64,000 nt of DNA, taken from assembly GCA_032164295.1 (NCBI GenBank), contig JAJHTX010000005.1, positions 372,001 through 436,000 on the forward strand. The letters are read 5' to 3'. Position 1 is the first letter of the stretch. Every line of letters begins with the position of its first letter. The notes below the pieces were generated by a model. It had not been told where the DNA came from and searched no databases. It saw only the letters and a list, made by a program, of their open reading frames with translations. The stretch comes from Inonotus obliquus (lineage: Eukaryota > Basidiomycota > Agaricomycetes > Hymenochaetales > Hymenochaetaceae). Made by a program: the position numbers and the translations under genes. Of this stretch, positions 1 to 10,166 are shown one piece after another.

Positions 1-1079
1 ACCACATGTTTGTCTCATAGTATTTTTCTCGCATATGTCTCTTCTTTGCGCTTTTTGCTTCCGAATGCTCCAAGCCAAGGTCTGAGTTGCGGAAGAGAAC
101 ATGACGCTCCGGATTCCTAGGTTGTTTCCAGAGGACTGTGTGCACCCGTGCTTTGCGGGTACGTGAAAAGCTCGAACATCGAGCTCTTCCCTACCTGGGC
201 CTCGGTCATAATGTTGAAAGTCCTGCTCAAGAAAGGAGGGGCATCGAAAGGACTAACCACATGCAGTGTACGCGCTATCTGGGTGAACGAAAGGCCCGAA
301 TGCTGGGCTCTGCGATACCTCGAACTCTGCATGGGTGTAAGTCCCGCTCAAGAAGGAGGGAGGCATCATCATCTCTTGATGAGATGGGTGGATGATTCCC
401 GATTCCATCTGATTGTAATCGTCTCTCCCGTACAGAGGGACGGGAACCAATTGGTATACCCTTCGGCGGCGGCATGAGGGAAATGTCCAAAGGCCGATGT
501 AGTGGCGCACTGCGGTCCCATCCAGGATGATGGTTGTACGTTGAGCGGGGTAGCCCCGTCGACGGTGTGCCCCTCATACACTTTCTCAGCCTGGTGATAA
601 GCAGGGACATCCTCAAAGAAGGAGAACTAGCGAAACTCATTAATCACAATAGTATTCAGAATGGAGAAATAGTACTCACAGACGCTTCCATGTTATATCC
701 AAGACTCATATCTGTTCCTGTGGCCGGCACCGGTTGCTGACCGAATGTCTGAGCATAGAGCTCGCCCATACCAGGTACATTATCGACCGGTGCATAGTAG
801 GCATCGTTCTGATTGAGTATTTTAATCGTAAACTTGCACGGCTCTGTGATGATGGGGTGTAGGAGATGCGCAAGCGGGGGCGAGTAGGGAAGGTAACGTG
901 TCGGATCTTTCTCTATAAAAGACCCGGCCTTTGCCTCTATCCCGTCACTGTCTCTATCTCTGGTTGTTTTCTGAAGAAGCATTCCGGCAACCGGCGTCGT
1001 GTACTCCTCGAAGAGACTTTCATTGATAAAAGGTGCTGCGACATGTAAGATGACCGAATGATGATCAAGGCTGATGCAT
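1..1079 (-). pseudogene. Zinc-finger family type I pseudogene (3' end cut by window)
   Basis: This is a decayed paralogue of the type III zinc-finger gene. The reading on the minus strand follows type III exons 2 and 3: a segment like CKFTIKILNQNDAYY, then TFGQQ...SLGY, an intron (GTGAGT near 677 to CTAG near 629), then the GYTNWFP and MESGIIHPSYQEM segments. It then jumps over roughly 100 residues that type III has and enters a degenerate finger. Both cysteines of the first finger are gone (Ser and Leu in their places), a finger histidine is Tyr in this copy, and the conserved CPG is CSA (seen in copy I'). The ATG in the family position at 1079 is followed after four codons by TGA, caused by one extra G relative to copy I'. 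Non-functional as a zinc finger. Confidence 0.8.
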
Positions 1080-1164
1080 TAGGGCTCGCAAGCGTACCGT
1101 AACGTACGGATACGGCCCGTACGTATATGGTACGCTCTGTACTCGTATAGGAGGTAGAGGATCA
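1080..1164. mobile_element. Truncated hAT end fragment
   Basis: The 85-bp segment begins TAGGGCTCGCAAGCGTAC and is rich in GTAC/GTATA motifs. It matches the left terminus of the full hAT MITE at 26990-27661. The 7-mer GATGCAT stands at both sides (1073-1079 and 1165-1171), suggestive of a target duplication. The right end does not carry the complementary terminus, so it is either truncated or was inserted incompletely. The same insertion is at 35710-35795, so it predates the block duplication. Confidence 0.6.
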
Positions 1165-1878
1165 GATGCATTGGGTTATTGCTGGGACCGCAGCTACTTG
1201 GGCTTGATCTGTGGCGACACCATCGGCTCAGTATATTGACCATGTTTGTTTTTGTGTATATTTGGATTGGCCATAGTATAGGTTGCTGCTGGTTGACTTC
1301 AGAGCTTGATGAATTGACGTGTCCGAAGGGTGTGATTCACCTCGCCCGTATGCGGTCCTATTTTTTGGGCCATGTTCTCTGGGTCAAAGAGGGTCCATGA
1401 TCACGGTGTACTGGCATTCGCGACCCGGAGCAACATCCAGTTGCCTCTACTAACAGTGCACATTGACATTTGACAATGATGGTCGGTCGGCCCCGATCCT
1501 TAATCCTAATCCCCAACATTGGGTGATGGTGACAGCACAACTTAGGAGCGAATCTCCACCCGGCGTCTCAGTGGTCGCGGCTCTCTTTAAGTTTCACTTG
1601 CACCACTTCTCTGATAGGCAACGACGGTATTCTTACCAAAACGATATATAGTTTCATGCGCTTTCTCGGTTTGCTCCCAAGAGTATTCTTGTTGATCTAG
1701 TTTGTGCACTGTAAGCAACTTTCTGAGGGAGAAGGATGGGTGCCGGCTGCCTCTATCAGCCCCGGCTCCCAGAGTCCACCCGACATCGTGCTTCGAGATG
1801 CTCGACACCCAGGGCGTAGGAGCTGGCGACGCGTCGAGGCATCGAGATCCCCGGGATGTTAGGAGCCAAAAAACCAAG

Positions 1879-2960
1879 TTGCCCGGGCGAGAACTTCGCC
1901 GCCTTTTGTGCGCAACCCATTTGCGGGTGCCCAATGACAATGGCATCGGCGTAGCAGCTGATCGTACGCACGATGTCCTCAAGGGGCTCACCCTTCTGGT
2001 TAGACGCCTGAGCAGCGTCAATCGGAACGACCTCGCCTCCACATCTAAAGCATCGTCCTTTTGAGGATATCCAGTGTGCCATTCCGCTCGACCTGCACTC
2101 TCATCTCGTGTGCCAGACTGAAGAGGTCGTGAATATCAGAATGAGTGAACTGCCTGACAGATAAGTTGTGCTTGCGGTGGGACGCTGGGTGGGGTGTGAG
2201 CGGAGAGAACACTCTAGGTTCAGGCGCTATTGCGAGGGCGTTCGGGCTTATCGTACAGGCGTTCTTGTAGTCTTGTATGGCCGACAAGGTAAACTTGCCG
2301 CCCGATACGACCGTTAATAGCAACGGCAGCGCTTCCTCGATACAGTGGAGGATGCGGTAGGGTTTTATGTACAAGGCTAGTTCAAATAGATGCATTCCAG
2401 CTAAGAAGGCGTCGATGACATCCAGATGCTCTCTAGATGGGAGACATTTCGCGCCACCAAAGTTCTCCGTGCCATAGAATAGGGAATACACAGAAATATT
2501 GCAAGTGACCTTCGACTGTTTCGCTTTATTCAAATAAATGAGTAGGAGGTCCTCCTTACTGCGGACGTCTGTGACGCGCACTGAGCGGTATTCAGCGCGA
2601 GGAGAACAGAGGCGAGGTCTGATCCCTGCGTCAGTGACCATGGGTTTGTCTTTCAACCGAGATGCAAAATGCGAGGCGACCGCTGCGACCTGTTGAGACA
2701 GAGACTGTTCCGCAAATGAGTCTCGGAATGGAATGGATAACAATTTCAATTCCGCTTGGGTTTCATCATCAAGGGACTAGGCATCGCTAATGGAGGCAGC
2801 CACACTGAATGTGTAGTTGCCGCATGTTGCGCCTGAGGCGCTCGCTTTCGCAGCACCAAGCGCAATCGCATCAGATATATTGGAAGAGACGCAAAGGGTA
2901 GGAGCAAGGAGGTTGTAAACCCCCCATTTGGCGAGACCTTGTGGTCTTTGCCGAGGGCAA
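1879..2960 (-). pseudogene. CAD/URA2 fragment: DHOase-like and ATCase domains
   Basis: The minus strand reads as a broken piece of the multifunctional pyrimidine protein (carbamoyl-phosphate synthase / dihydroorotase-like / aspartate carbamoyltransferase). Visible in order: AIALGAAKASASGATCGN and FSVAAS; PFRDSFAEQSLSQQVAAVAS; VRSKEDLLLI; VTCNISVYSLFYG; GAKCLPS...LDVIDAF; EALPLLLTVVSGGKFTL (all DHOase-like); then FTHSDIHDLFSLAHEMR and VERNGTLDILK (ATCase start), followed after a frameshift by CGGEVVP, KGEPLEDIVRTISCYADAIV, HPQMG and AAKFSPG. The ATCase carbamoyl-phosphate loop (FYEPSTRTS in this family) is deleted at the junction near 2060. A stop near 2775 and the frameshifts rule out function. 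It lies wholly inside the inserted element and was presumably captured by it. Confidence 0.85.
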
Positions 2961-3640
2961 GATGGGTTTGGGAACGAAAGTCGAGGTGTTGACCACAGGC
3001 AAGCGGCAGACCTCCTTGCAAGTCAAGAAAAGGACGTCGATGATGTTTGAGATAAGACGTGTAAGTCATCGTCTCTACGACTGATGAAGAAGGAAAGTTT
3101 CGGTTAAAATGTTGTCTGCTTGAGAATACGTTGTGTCGAATGCAAGTTTGTTCAAGAAGGAACTTGATGGTCGTGAGGTCGATAGTGAGCCGAGAACAAG
3201 GTTCCAATAAGTACAGCCTAAAAGGGCTTGCAAGCGGAGAAGAGGCATCCGGATCATAGAGATACGGAGCATAAGCAAGAGGCATCAAGTGATGGAACGC
3301 GGTGTCAACGGAAAGAACAGACACAGACGGTCGCATTAGGCTGTATCTTTGACGCATAGTCGTCCGTCAGGCTATCAAGGGACAACGGACTTTCCTTAAG
3401 CAGAGAATCGGCAAAGGAGGCTACGGCATAGGTCGTTCTGAGATGTTCGATGGGATGACACGATCCTCTTCTGGTTCAGTGTCTAACATGGAGATCCACG
3501 GGATCTTATCGAAAGCCGCAAAGCCAACACAAACAATTGGGCGTTCTGAGAGCCTGCGGTGACAAGAGCGAAGAGCACGTCGCATATGCAGTTCCTTGAC
3601 TTGGTGTCATGTGGTCCGGAGACAACAGGCAGGAAGGTGC
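2961..3640. other. Interior of inserted element, no recognised gene
   Basis: A minus-strand open frame covers 2746-3357. Its left part is the wrong frame of the URA2 fragment and the rest (2961-3357) has no feature I recognise. It may be further captured DNA. The remainder of the stretch is non-coding as far as I can see. Confidence 0.4.
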
Positions 3641-3945
3641 ATCGCGAGGCAGAGGGCATCGTGAGCGTATCATCGCGAAGGGCGGCATCATAACCGAAGT
3701 GGTAATGGGGGGGGGAGAGGTATCATCACAACGCAGGGTTGCGAGAAAGAGAAACAGAGATCATCGCATAGGCGGCATCACAACCCAAATGGTTGTGCAA
3801 TAGAGCAGGGATCATGCAGCATCATAACCCAGATGGTCATGGAGCAGACAGAGGTCATCGCACAAGCGGCATCACAACCCAAATGGTTGTGGAATCAGGT
3901 CAGGGCAGGTCCCCGCACATGCAGCATCACAGCCGGAATGGTTGC
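3640..3945. repeat. Degenerate tandem repeat, about 60-65 bp unit
   Basis: The segment repeats a core GCATCA(T/C)AACCC(A/G)(A/G)ATGGT followed by GAGCAG...GATCATCGCA about five times with many substitutions and length changes. It lies inside the inserted element and may be a subterminal or minisatellite component of it. Confidence 0.75.
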
Positions 3946-4654
3946 TTCTGTAATTGATCGAGTGGCAGGATTGAATAGGGCTGGTAGATGCATGACTCAG
4001 TTGCAGTTGCGGTGGCATCAGGTCTACAAAGCGTCTTTTAGCCATTGCAAAACAAAAAATAGAGAAGAGCAGTAAGGAAAATATTAATGGTATACATAGC
4101 TTTGTGAATTACGTGGAATAACAGGACTTTGAGGATGAAATTCGCGATGAGGACTGCTAGCCATGAGGTGACGCGTCGGAGTTGGTGGTAGGAACGAAAG
4201 AAGCTGCAACAAGCCAGGAAGCGGCCATTGCGTGTACTGGTAAGGCGGCGGCGGATAACATACCAACATGGTGTGGAATGGCGCATCTCAGCGATGGCAA
4301 TGAATGCATGGCACATGTTTTCGACAGATGTCACAATGAAATGAGATGAATGTACGACCAGTGTTGCCATGTGGGGGGGGGGGGGGGGGGGGGGTAGGAC
4401 GACATCGGGATGGGCGGCTGTTGTCCCACAAGGACGAGCGCGAACATTCCGACACTCTGATGTCCCCCGGTCCAAGGCAGACAGCACAAACAAGGGAGGA
4501 CGTATTGCTTGTGCTCGTACGAAAAGAATCATTGCGCTCCTGTGAACGTGGACGTGTGTTCCGCACCGACACTCTCGGGGGAGCATTTGTGATGCGCGTC
4601 TGTTAGAACAAGCGCATTTGGTAAGCACAGGAGTCAATGATGGTGAATTGCTTG
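3946..4654. other. Element interior with a 22-nt G run
   Basis: There is a homopolymer of 22 G at 4373-4394. Reading frames that cross it encode only polyglycine or polyproline and are not credible genes. Nothing else is recognised here. Confidence 0.6.
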
Positions 4655-4750
4655 AGAGAGAAGTGAATTGAGATGATTGAAAAGGATTGAAGTGAATTGG
4701 AGTGAATTGAAGTGAATTGAATTGAAGTGAAGTGAAGTGAAGTGAAGTGG
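4655..4750. repeat. GTGAA/GTGAATTGAA simple repeat
   Basis: Tandem GAAGTGAATT units grade into perfect GAAGT pentamers at 4728-4748. This is a microsatellite-like array inside the inserted element. Confidence 0.85.
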
Positions 4751-5130
4751 AGGAAGCCATGTATCCACAGTGTGAGGACGAAAAGGATGCGTCGATAGTG
4801 TCACCGCCGTAGGACCAGCATCAAAGTTTGAAGTCTCAGGTAATACACGAAGTAATAGAAATAGTAGGCAACTGGGGCTGTGATTGGACGAGGAGATAGC
4901 CAGAGCCAGAGACGGTGAGCGAGTTGGCAAAGAGGATGGGTTTGGAGGGGAAGAGACGGCACAAGGAAAGTCGCATGGTATGCCCAAGTGGCAAAGAACG
5001 ATACAGTGAAAAGGCCGTTCAACACTTCAAGACCCTATTCATGTTGTAACGAGAAAAGAGACAGAGAATATATGGTGGAGGAAGTACAGGTAAAATAGCG
5101 AATTTGCTTGTATTGAGAGCACTAATGTTA

Positions 5131-5222
5131 GCGCGCGGAGGTGGCGGTTTGGCAACAAGATGTTTTCGGCTATTTCCGCCACCTCCGCGCAGACTACAAT
5201 CTTTGGTAGCACGCCACCAAAG
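5131..5222. repeat. Right-end hairpins of the inserted element
   Basis: A 15-bp perfect inverted repeat (GCGCGGAGGTGGCGG ... CCGCCACCTCCGCGC) encloses about 30 nt. It is followed by a 7-bp stem (CTTTGGT ... ACCAAAG). The first hairpin is conserved at 30195-30243 in the deleted copy, although one arm there is degraded. A hairpin close to the 3' end is a Helitron hallmark. Confidence 0.7.
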
Positions 5223-5229
5223 ATTTTCT

Positions 5230-5700
5230 AAGAACGGTTGTAGCATAAAAAATGTGCAAAAAAAGGAAGTGAGGGATTGAGTTTTTTGGAAGTGAGTCGT
5301 ATACAAAATGTCAATATGCTGTCTGAAGAAGGCTAAGCCATTCACATTCCAACGTACAAACTCTGGCTTCATATCGCGTCATCTAATGCCTCGCCTTGCA
5401 TGGGACGACGGGAAAAGTCAGGCAACCGACTGAATCGACCACCGCGGCACTTCTTCCTTCTGCCCAGCTCCAACCTGAATAAGTTCCGAAAGTGTGCGCT
5501 TTTTGCGCCACTTGTGTGCATCTCCTACTTCACAACTGAAGATTCCGTACCCTAATCGTGAATCTAACACGCTCATTAATCAGTGAGGAGCAAACGAAAT
5601 ATGATGGATAAGCTGAATTGATGGCCTGTCTATCTTTGGATAGGGCCTCTGGTATGAACTGGAGAAGGGGTTGGAGGCGGATAGGAAGGTAGAATGGAGC
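5230..5700. other. Intergenic, duplicated block
   Basis: No gene seen. It aligns with 36294-36780 and begins at the right edge of the inserted element. Confidence 0.6.
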
Positions 5701-6680
5701 AAGACGTCTTTTGGGGGAGCTTTGTTACGTCCGCATACAAGGCGGTAGATAACCTTCCAGTCGTTTGACTCTCCCCCTAACATTCGGGATGCCACCCCCA
5801 AGCTATCGCTGCTCGGTAGTATGCGCCACCTCGTTCTCTCCTGGCATAGATGAGAAGTCGGTAGGAGCGTATAAACCCTTCGTCTTTTCGACAGCCGCCC
5901 GCGTCGCCTGTCGTCGCCTCCAGGCCTGGGAGGTACCAGCGCTCGCACTTGTGGTGCACCTTCATGTGCCTCGTTCTGTCTTGCAACCTTGAATATGCTG
6001 GGTTGCAACGCAGAAAGGTGCGCGCGACTCTTGAACTCTGGGCAATTTTCATTCGGATCGTCTCCTCTGCGGCGTTGCCTCGTTGTCGAGTGGCATCGTT
6101 GGTGGGGGCGAGGAGAAAGTTGAAGTTGACGATGACGACATCGGAGTCGCCACCGTCTGGAATTTATTTAGCGTTGCGACACCAGAATCCGACATGGCAT
6201 TCTCTTCAAAGTTGGGATCCAGCACTATCTGAGCTCGAACATTGTTCGAGACTTATCAGCTGCGTGTAGCCAGTACGGGCATCTGTCGAAGTAGTCGCTG
6301 AGGAACCATGTTAGGTATTCAGCGCTGCGCTGTATCAGGAAGCTTAACGAGGATCGTTAGTGAAAGATAACTTCGTCGTAAGGTACATATGCTTACGAGT
6401 TTGTCTCCACTGCATAATATTCACCTAATCGAACGCACACACTACTCTACCAATCGAGTGCCCCGCGGTCCAGGTGATGATTGCGCAGGAGTCAGGAGAC
6501 GCACAGTCGGAAAGGACATCGACGACATCGTCCATAGTTATTTGAGGTCGAGCGCGCTCGGTGATGAAAGGAGAACAAGACTAGTTTTTGCCTTTTCTGT
6601 CCGTGCCGCATCGTTGCCTACGGGGGCAAATATATCGTCCTTAGTTATTCACCCTCTACTAATAGCTAAGAGAATGTAGG
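5700..6680 (-). pseudogene. Zinc-finger family type II pseudogene
   Basis: On the minus strand this is a decayed paralogue of type V. The exon 3 region aligns from TQLISLEQCSSS through LQDRTRHMK...WYLPGLEA to YYRAAIAWGWHPEC. In-frame stops follow TQLISLEQCSSSDSAGS (near 6200). The first finger cysteine is Arg (VARTF where V has VACTF), WYCPG is WYLPG, and the C-terminal CY is AYY. The intron before exon 3 keeps its GTAAGC donor near 6396. Both copies (see 36780) share most lesions, so the gene was dead before the block duplicated. Confidence 0.75.
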
Positions 6681-6689
6681 CCTAAGCCC

Positions 6690-7060
6690 ACATATCCAGG
6701 AAGACTCACAGCAGCCAATCCCTTTCAGCTGACAGAGAGTCTATCTTCCTATTCATTAAGCACCCGAAGTACCAATCAGCCGAGCAGCTACTTCAAAGGC
6801 GAATCCAGGCGAATCCGCGTATCCAACCCTGTTCAGGCGTTGGCAACTGGCAAGGAGCGCGGTCCCATTGGCCAGAGTACAGAAAGGGACTTCCATTAGG
6901 AAACGAGGCGTAGAATGCTGTTCACGGAAGGCGAGAAAGGCATCGGGAAGAGAAATGCGCCAGAGTCCAGTTATTGTAGTGAGATTCTGCTGAAGTTGTA
7001 CCGCAGCAGCAGACAACTCAATGTGATTACATAATACTGTGAAGTCCACAGTTTCCATTT
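6690..7060 (+). pseudogene. Decayed copy of the small gene at 10167-10509
   Basis: The plus strand resembles the small two-exon gene at 10167-10509: CCAGGAAGACTCACAG matches its exon 1, and GGCCAGAGTACAGAAAGG...TTAGGAAACGAGGCGTAG matches its DQSTVGQPLGNEAQ region. Frameshifts and a stop after GNEA break the frame. The opposite strand has a 100-codon open frame (6756-7058, starting METVDFTVLCN) also present in the second block. I cannot exclude that this frame is used, but the plus-strand homology explains the sequence better. Confidence 0.45.
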
Positions 7061-7330
7061 ATGGCAGATTTTTCACGAAGATTTAAGCCATCTTCTCTGA
7101 ATTTTCAACCGACGTTTCTTCAGTCATTGCTTGAATGAGGAGTTGGCTTTGATTGAGCAATCATGAGTCGTAAGTTGTCTTCCATCGTCTCGCAAATTCA
7201 CTCACTTATGAGCTCCATCCAGGCGGCTTAGACGCTCCCACTGGGTTTCTCGTTTCTCGATGCCGTGGTCAGACTGATGATGGTCAGATTAATGATCAGA
7301 GCACCGCTAGCGACTGATAATTCACGGAGA
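7020..7330. other. Conserved 3' module downstream of type III
   Basis: A block of about 300 bp is conserved downstream of types III, III', IV and partly IV'. It includes CAGTTTCCAT...TGGCAGAT, then a GTAAGT...CCATCCAG unit that looks like a 50-55 nt plus-strand intron, then GCGGCT...CACTGGGTTTCT. It could be a 3' UTR, a non-coding RNA or the tail of a decayed convergent gene. I cannot decide. Confidence 0.5.
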
Positions 7331-7399
7331 TGCTACTTGTACTAATTACAGATGGATCAGTATGATGCGTTGCTCAGAGATGGGAGTGCGAAGATGGAT

Positions 7400-8957
7400 C
7401 TATGAGGTGGGGAACGACGGAGATGACGAGGAGGTTGGAAAGAGAGGGGACAGGAGGTACTCCGCCAGAGAATTCCGCTTTTTTGGAGACGGGTCCCATC
7501 CCAGACAGACCGCCAGCTGATAGCAGTGGCTGTCTTCCCCTCGGTAACGCAAGTGTCGGAGAAGGTTTCTCTGGCAATTGAAACCTTCGTCGGGGCATTT
7601 GCAGCGATCTTTTGTGTTTTTTGCTTTAATCCTCGCCCCAGGACAAATCCACATCAATGTCTCGTAATGCATTTCCTTCATGTGCCTCCTCTTGGTGCTT
7701 TTGTTCCCAAATGTTCGGTCGCACCCTTCATAATCGCAGCTGTGTCGCCAAGCTCGCGTACTGGTGCCAGCGTTCTGGGCTCGGTGATTTGACCCAGAAT
7801 TATCTCGCTCGGAGACACGAGAGGGAGTGGCGTGATCGCCAGAAAGATGGTTAGAGCTGCCAGCAACGACACCGTTGACGGGTGTCGTCGAGTGCTTCGG
7901 CATCTCTTGATTATTGTTGTAAAGATCGCGTATTTGCGAACTTGCACATGAGTCAAGACTCATATGTTGAAGCCGGTTGATGTCGGCCTGTGGATCTTGG
8001 GGAACATGAGATGGTTCCGATCCGTGTCCGTCAGGCTCAGGACTTTCGGCGGTGCTTGGGGTTGATGCATCCGTAAATGGACTGCCATGATTATAGGGCA
8101 GGTAGGAAGAATAGTGCGGATGAGCCAGGGGCTGGATTTCGAAAGGAGGCGCCGTACTGTGTGTGCCTGGACCGTACCCAAAGGACTGACCACATGCGGT
8201 GTACGCGCTATCGAGGTGGGCGAAAGGCCCGAACGCCGAGCTCTGCGACACCTGGGACTCCGCCTCGGTGCAAGTCCCGCTCAAGAAGGAGGGAGACGTC
8301 ATCATCTCTTGATAAGATGGGTAGATGATGCCCGACTCCATCTGATTGTAGTGTTCGTCGCGCCCGTACGAGAGGGACGGGAACCAATTGGTATATCCTT
8401 CGGTGGCGGCATGAGGGTAATGTTCGAAGGCCGATGCAGTGGCGCACTGCGGTCCCGTCCAGGACGATGGGTGTAAGTTGGGCGGGGCAGCCCCTTCGAC
8501 GGTGTTCCCCTCGTACGCTTGTTCAGCGAGGGGATAGGCAGGGATCGTTCCTGTGAAGGAGGAGGACTAAAGGGGCCCATTAATCACAATAGTCTCCAGA
8601 ATGGAGAGGAAGTACTTACAGATGGTTCCGCTTTATAGCCCAGGCTCGTCTTTGTCCCTGTGGCCAGCATCGATTGCTGACCGAATGTCCGCTCGTTCAC
8701 ACCAACAGGTACGTTATGAGCCGGTGCATAGTAGTAGCTGTCGTTCTGGTCGAACGTTGAAACTGTAAGCTTACATTGCTTTTGCGGCGATGAAATGGAG
8801 GAAACACGCTCACATATTGCATCCAGTTATCAGTTGATTCGGCAACGGGGACTGCGGGGGCAGGGTCTTGATCCGTGTTGCTGTACATTTCGTGGCCTGC
8901 ATCGCCTACGTTAGACATCGGAAAGGGTGTGAAGGTATCTGGGTAATAGTATGACAT
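7400..8957 (-). CDS. C2H2-like zinc-finger protein, type III
   Basis: Predicted 488-aa nuclear protein, possibly a DNA-binding regulator. Exons on the minus strand: 8957-8814, 8778-8620, 8566-7400. The start is MSYYYPDTF. The N-terminal 330 residues are Ser/Pro/Tyr/Gln-rich and likely disordered. A finger follows: C-x4-C-x12-H-x4-H (SCDYEGC ... RRHMKEMH), then MWICPG, a basic stretch, CKCPDEGFNCQRN, RHLRYRGED, and CYQLAVCLGWDP, which I read as a second, atypical zinc module. The first intron is only 35 nt; it is needed to keep the frame and to match CK(F/L)T of type I. The second is 53 nt with GTAAGT...TTTAG. The near-identical copy III' supports the model. Binding function is inferred from the finger only. 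Confidence 0.8.
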
Positions 8958-9049
8958 CTCTGAACAGGATGTAAGTGGTTGAGGTAAAGCGCGAGGGTAG
9001 AGCTGATGACGAGAGGAGGTCAAGTTGATAGAGAGACAGAGCGTTGGGT

Positions 9050-9268
9050 AGGGGTGCTTAAATATTTTCCAGCAGAAGCTGATGTACGGAGACCTAAGTT
9101 GGAACAAGAAGGAGTCAGGGCCCAAGTTCTGTGCCAAGCTCTATTGTTCTCATTCATCACCATCCCGATACGGTTAAATCACTGCGCTGTGGCCCACATC
9201 TCTACGAATGGGCATCAGTTTTTCTCTTCAGAATCGCGCGTCCCCCACCGGCGGAATATAAATTACTG
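9050..9268 (-). promoter_or_regulatory. Putative promoter of type III
   Basis: On the minus strand a TATA-like TATTTAAGCACCCC lies about 105 nt upstream of the ATG. A second shared motif, GGCGGAATATAAA on the plus strand, lies about 297 nt upstream. Both recur at similar spacing upstream of III', V and V'. This is conservation between paralogues only; no factor is assigned. Confidence 0.5.
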
Positions 9269-10166
9269 CTCACGCGCTGGATGGCACCGCTTTTGCAGAC
9301 AGATTTGGGTCATTTGGATCGGTGGGGTGGATCATTCATCAATGTGGCTTCGACCTTTGGGCTTGGCCTTCGTATGTATCAGCTTACGAGTGAGGAGACC
9401 CCGTCGATTCATGTGATTGAAATTTGCGCGCTGCTGACTATCCAGTAGTCTCTCAAACTGTGATGGACGCTTCGTGGCCTGATTCGGAAGCATTCTATTG
9501 GCTGCTTTGATCGGCGACTCGGTCCATTTACTTCCGGGATCCATCCGTGGAATGGAGAGCACCGAAGACAACCTACCGCTAAGCTGCTCCGAAGGAGAGT
9601 GACGAGGAGTCGGGCGACTTCCTCAGACTAAAGGCTCAATGTCGCTTGGACTCTGCCAGGTATTCTACGAAAATTGGCGGACGCTTATCCTAAGGTCTGA
9701 AGGTACATAGGTCTATCTACTTCCTCTCTCGCTCTGAATGTCTGTCAGGGCTGATGTGTCGTTACACGTCCATGATTGGCACCGCTGCTGCTTAAGTCTG
9801 GCCTGCGTCGGGATCAAATCTATCTCGACTTTCGGCTCAGGACGCAAACCGTGCATCCGTGTATGTAAGGTTGCCCATGCTTTGGAGGGCGGGGAAGATC
9901 GCTGCTGGATGATTACAGAGCTGGAGTAATCGACATGGCCGAAGGGTATGACAAGAACACGAATGGAAAAGTATTGCCAATGTTACTTGGAAGGTATCTA
10001 CGAACGCTCATAACTATCGCTTGTTCGACGAAAGAGCCACCACGAAACAAACTGCACGTCTGGCAAGTCGGGCAAGATTACGTATGCAAGTTTGATCGAC
10101 AAAGTGACGTCATTCCTCAGCTACATATATCCACAACAATTATATGGTGTACTGAAATCCCAGAAA
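9269..10166. other. Upstream region of type III, with a conserved coding-like patch
   Basis: No complete gene is seen. Around 9512-9580 the plus strand encodes LIGDSVHLLPGSIRGMEST, which matches LIGDWVHLPPDSVRGMESI upstream of type V (about 19430) and V' (32946). It may be the relic of a small divergent gene carried with each zinc-finger unit. The duplicated block ends near 9951. Confidence 0.45.

Larger units (their letters stand above)
1659..5229. mobile_element. 3.57 kb inserted element carrying a URA2 gene fragment
   Basis: The boundaries come from direct comparison with the empty site at 36291-36294, where ...AGTTTCATG runs straight into AAGAACGG. Here those two halves are separated by 3571 bp. 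A second, internally deleted relative lies at 29961-30257 and shares about 150 bp of the left end and 110 bp of the right end. The right end contains a strong hairpin (GCGCGGAGGTGGCGG and its complement), then a second one (CTTTGGT/ACCAAAG), then TTTTCTAA. The left end has a near-palindrome around CAAGAgTATTCTTG. There is no clear terminal inverted repeat or target duplication and no transposase. Hairpin plus CTAA plus captured gene DNA resembles a non-autonomous Helitron, but the insertion is not between a clean A and T, so the class is uncertain. Confidence 0.8.
1..9951. repeat. Segmental duplication, block copy 1 (types I-II-III)
   Basis: This segment aligns almost base for base with 34628-41074. 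Position 1 corresponds to 34628, and the similarity stops just after the shared ATGGCCGAAGGGTATGAC near 9951/41074. The copy holds zinc-finger types I, II and III plus a small-gene remnant. The main difference is a 3.57 kb insertion here at 1659-5229. Small indels and substitutions occur throughout, so the copies are close but not identical. The left end is cut by the window edge, so the full length is unknown. Confidence 0.93.

Noticed and set aside
2746..3357. 203-codon minus-strand frame as an independent gene
   Set aside because: Its downstream half is the wrong frame of the URA2 fragment (AIALGAAKAS reads in a neighbouring frame) and the rest has no recognisable content.
4321..4606. Open frames across the G22 tract, encoding polyglycine or polyproline
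   Set aside because: The frame depends on a homopolymer inside a mobile element. There is no domain and no conservation.
6756..7058. 100-codon minus-strand frame METVDFTVLCN, also at 37875-38156
   Set aside because: The two copies differ by indels that change the reading, and the plus strand shows homology to the small gene at 10167. Treated as chance openness opposite a remnant.
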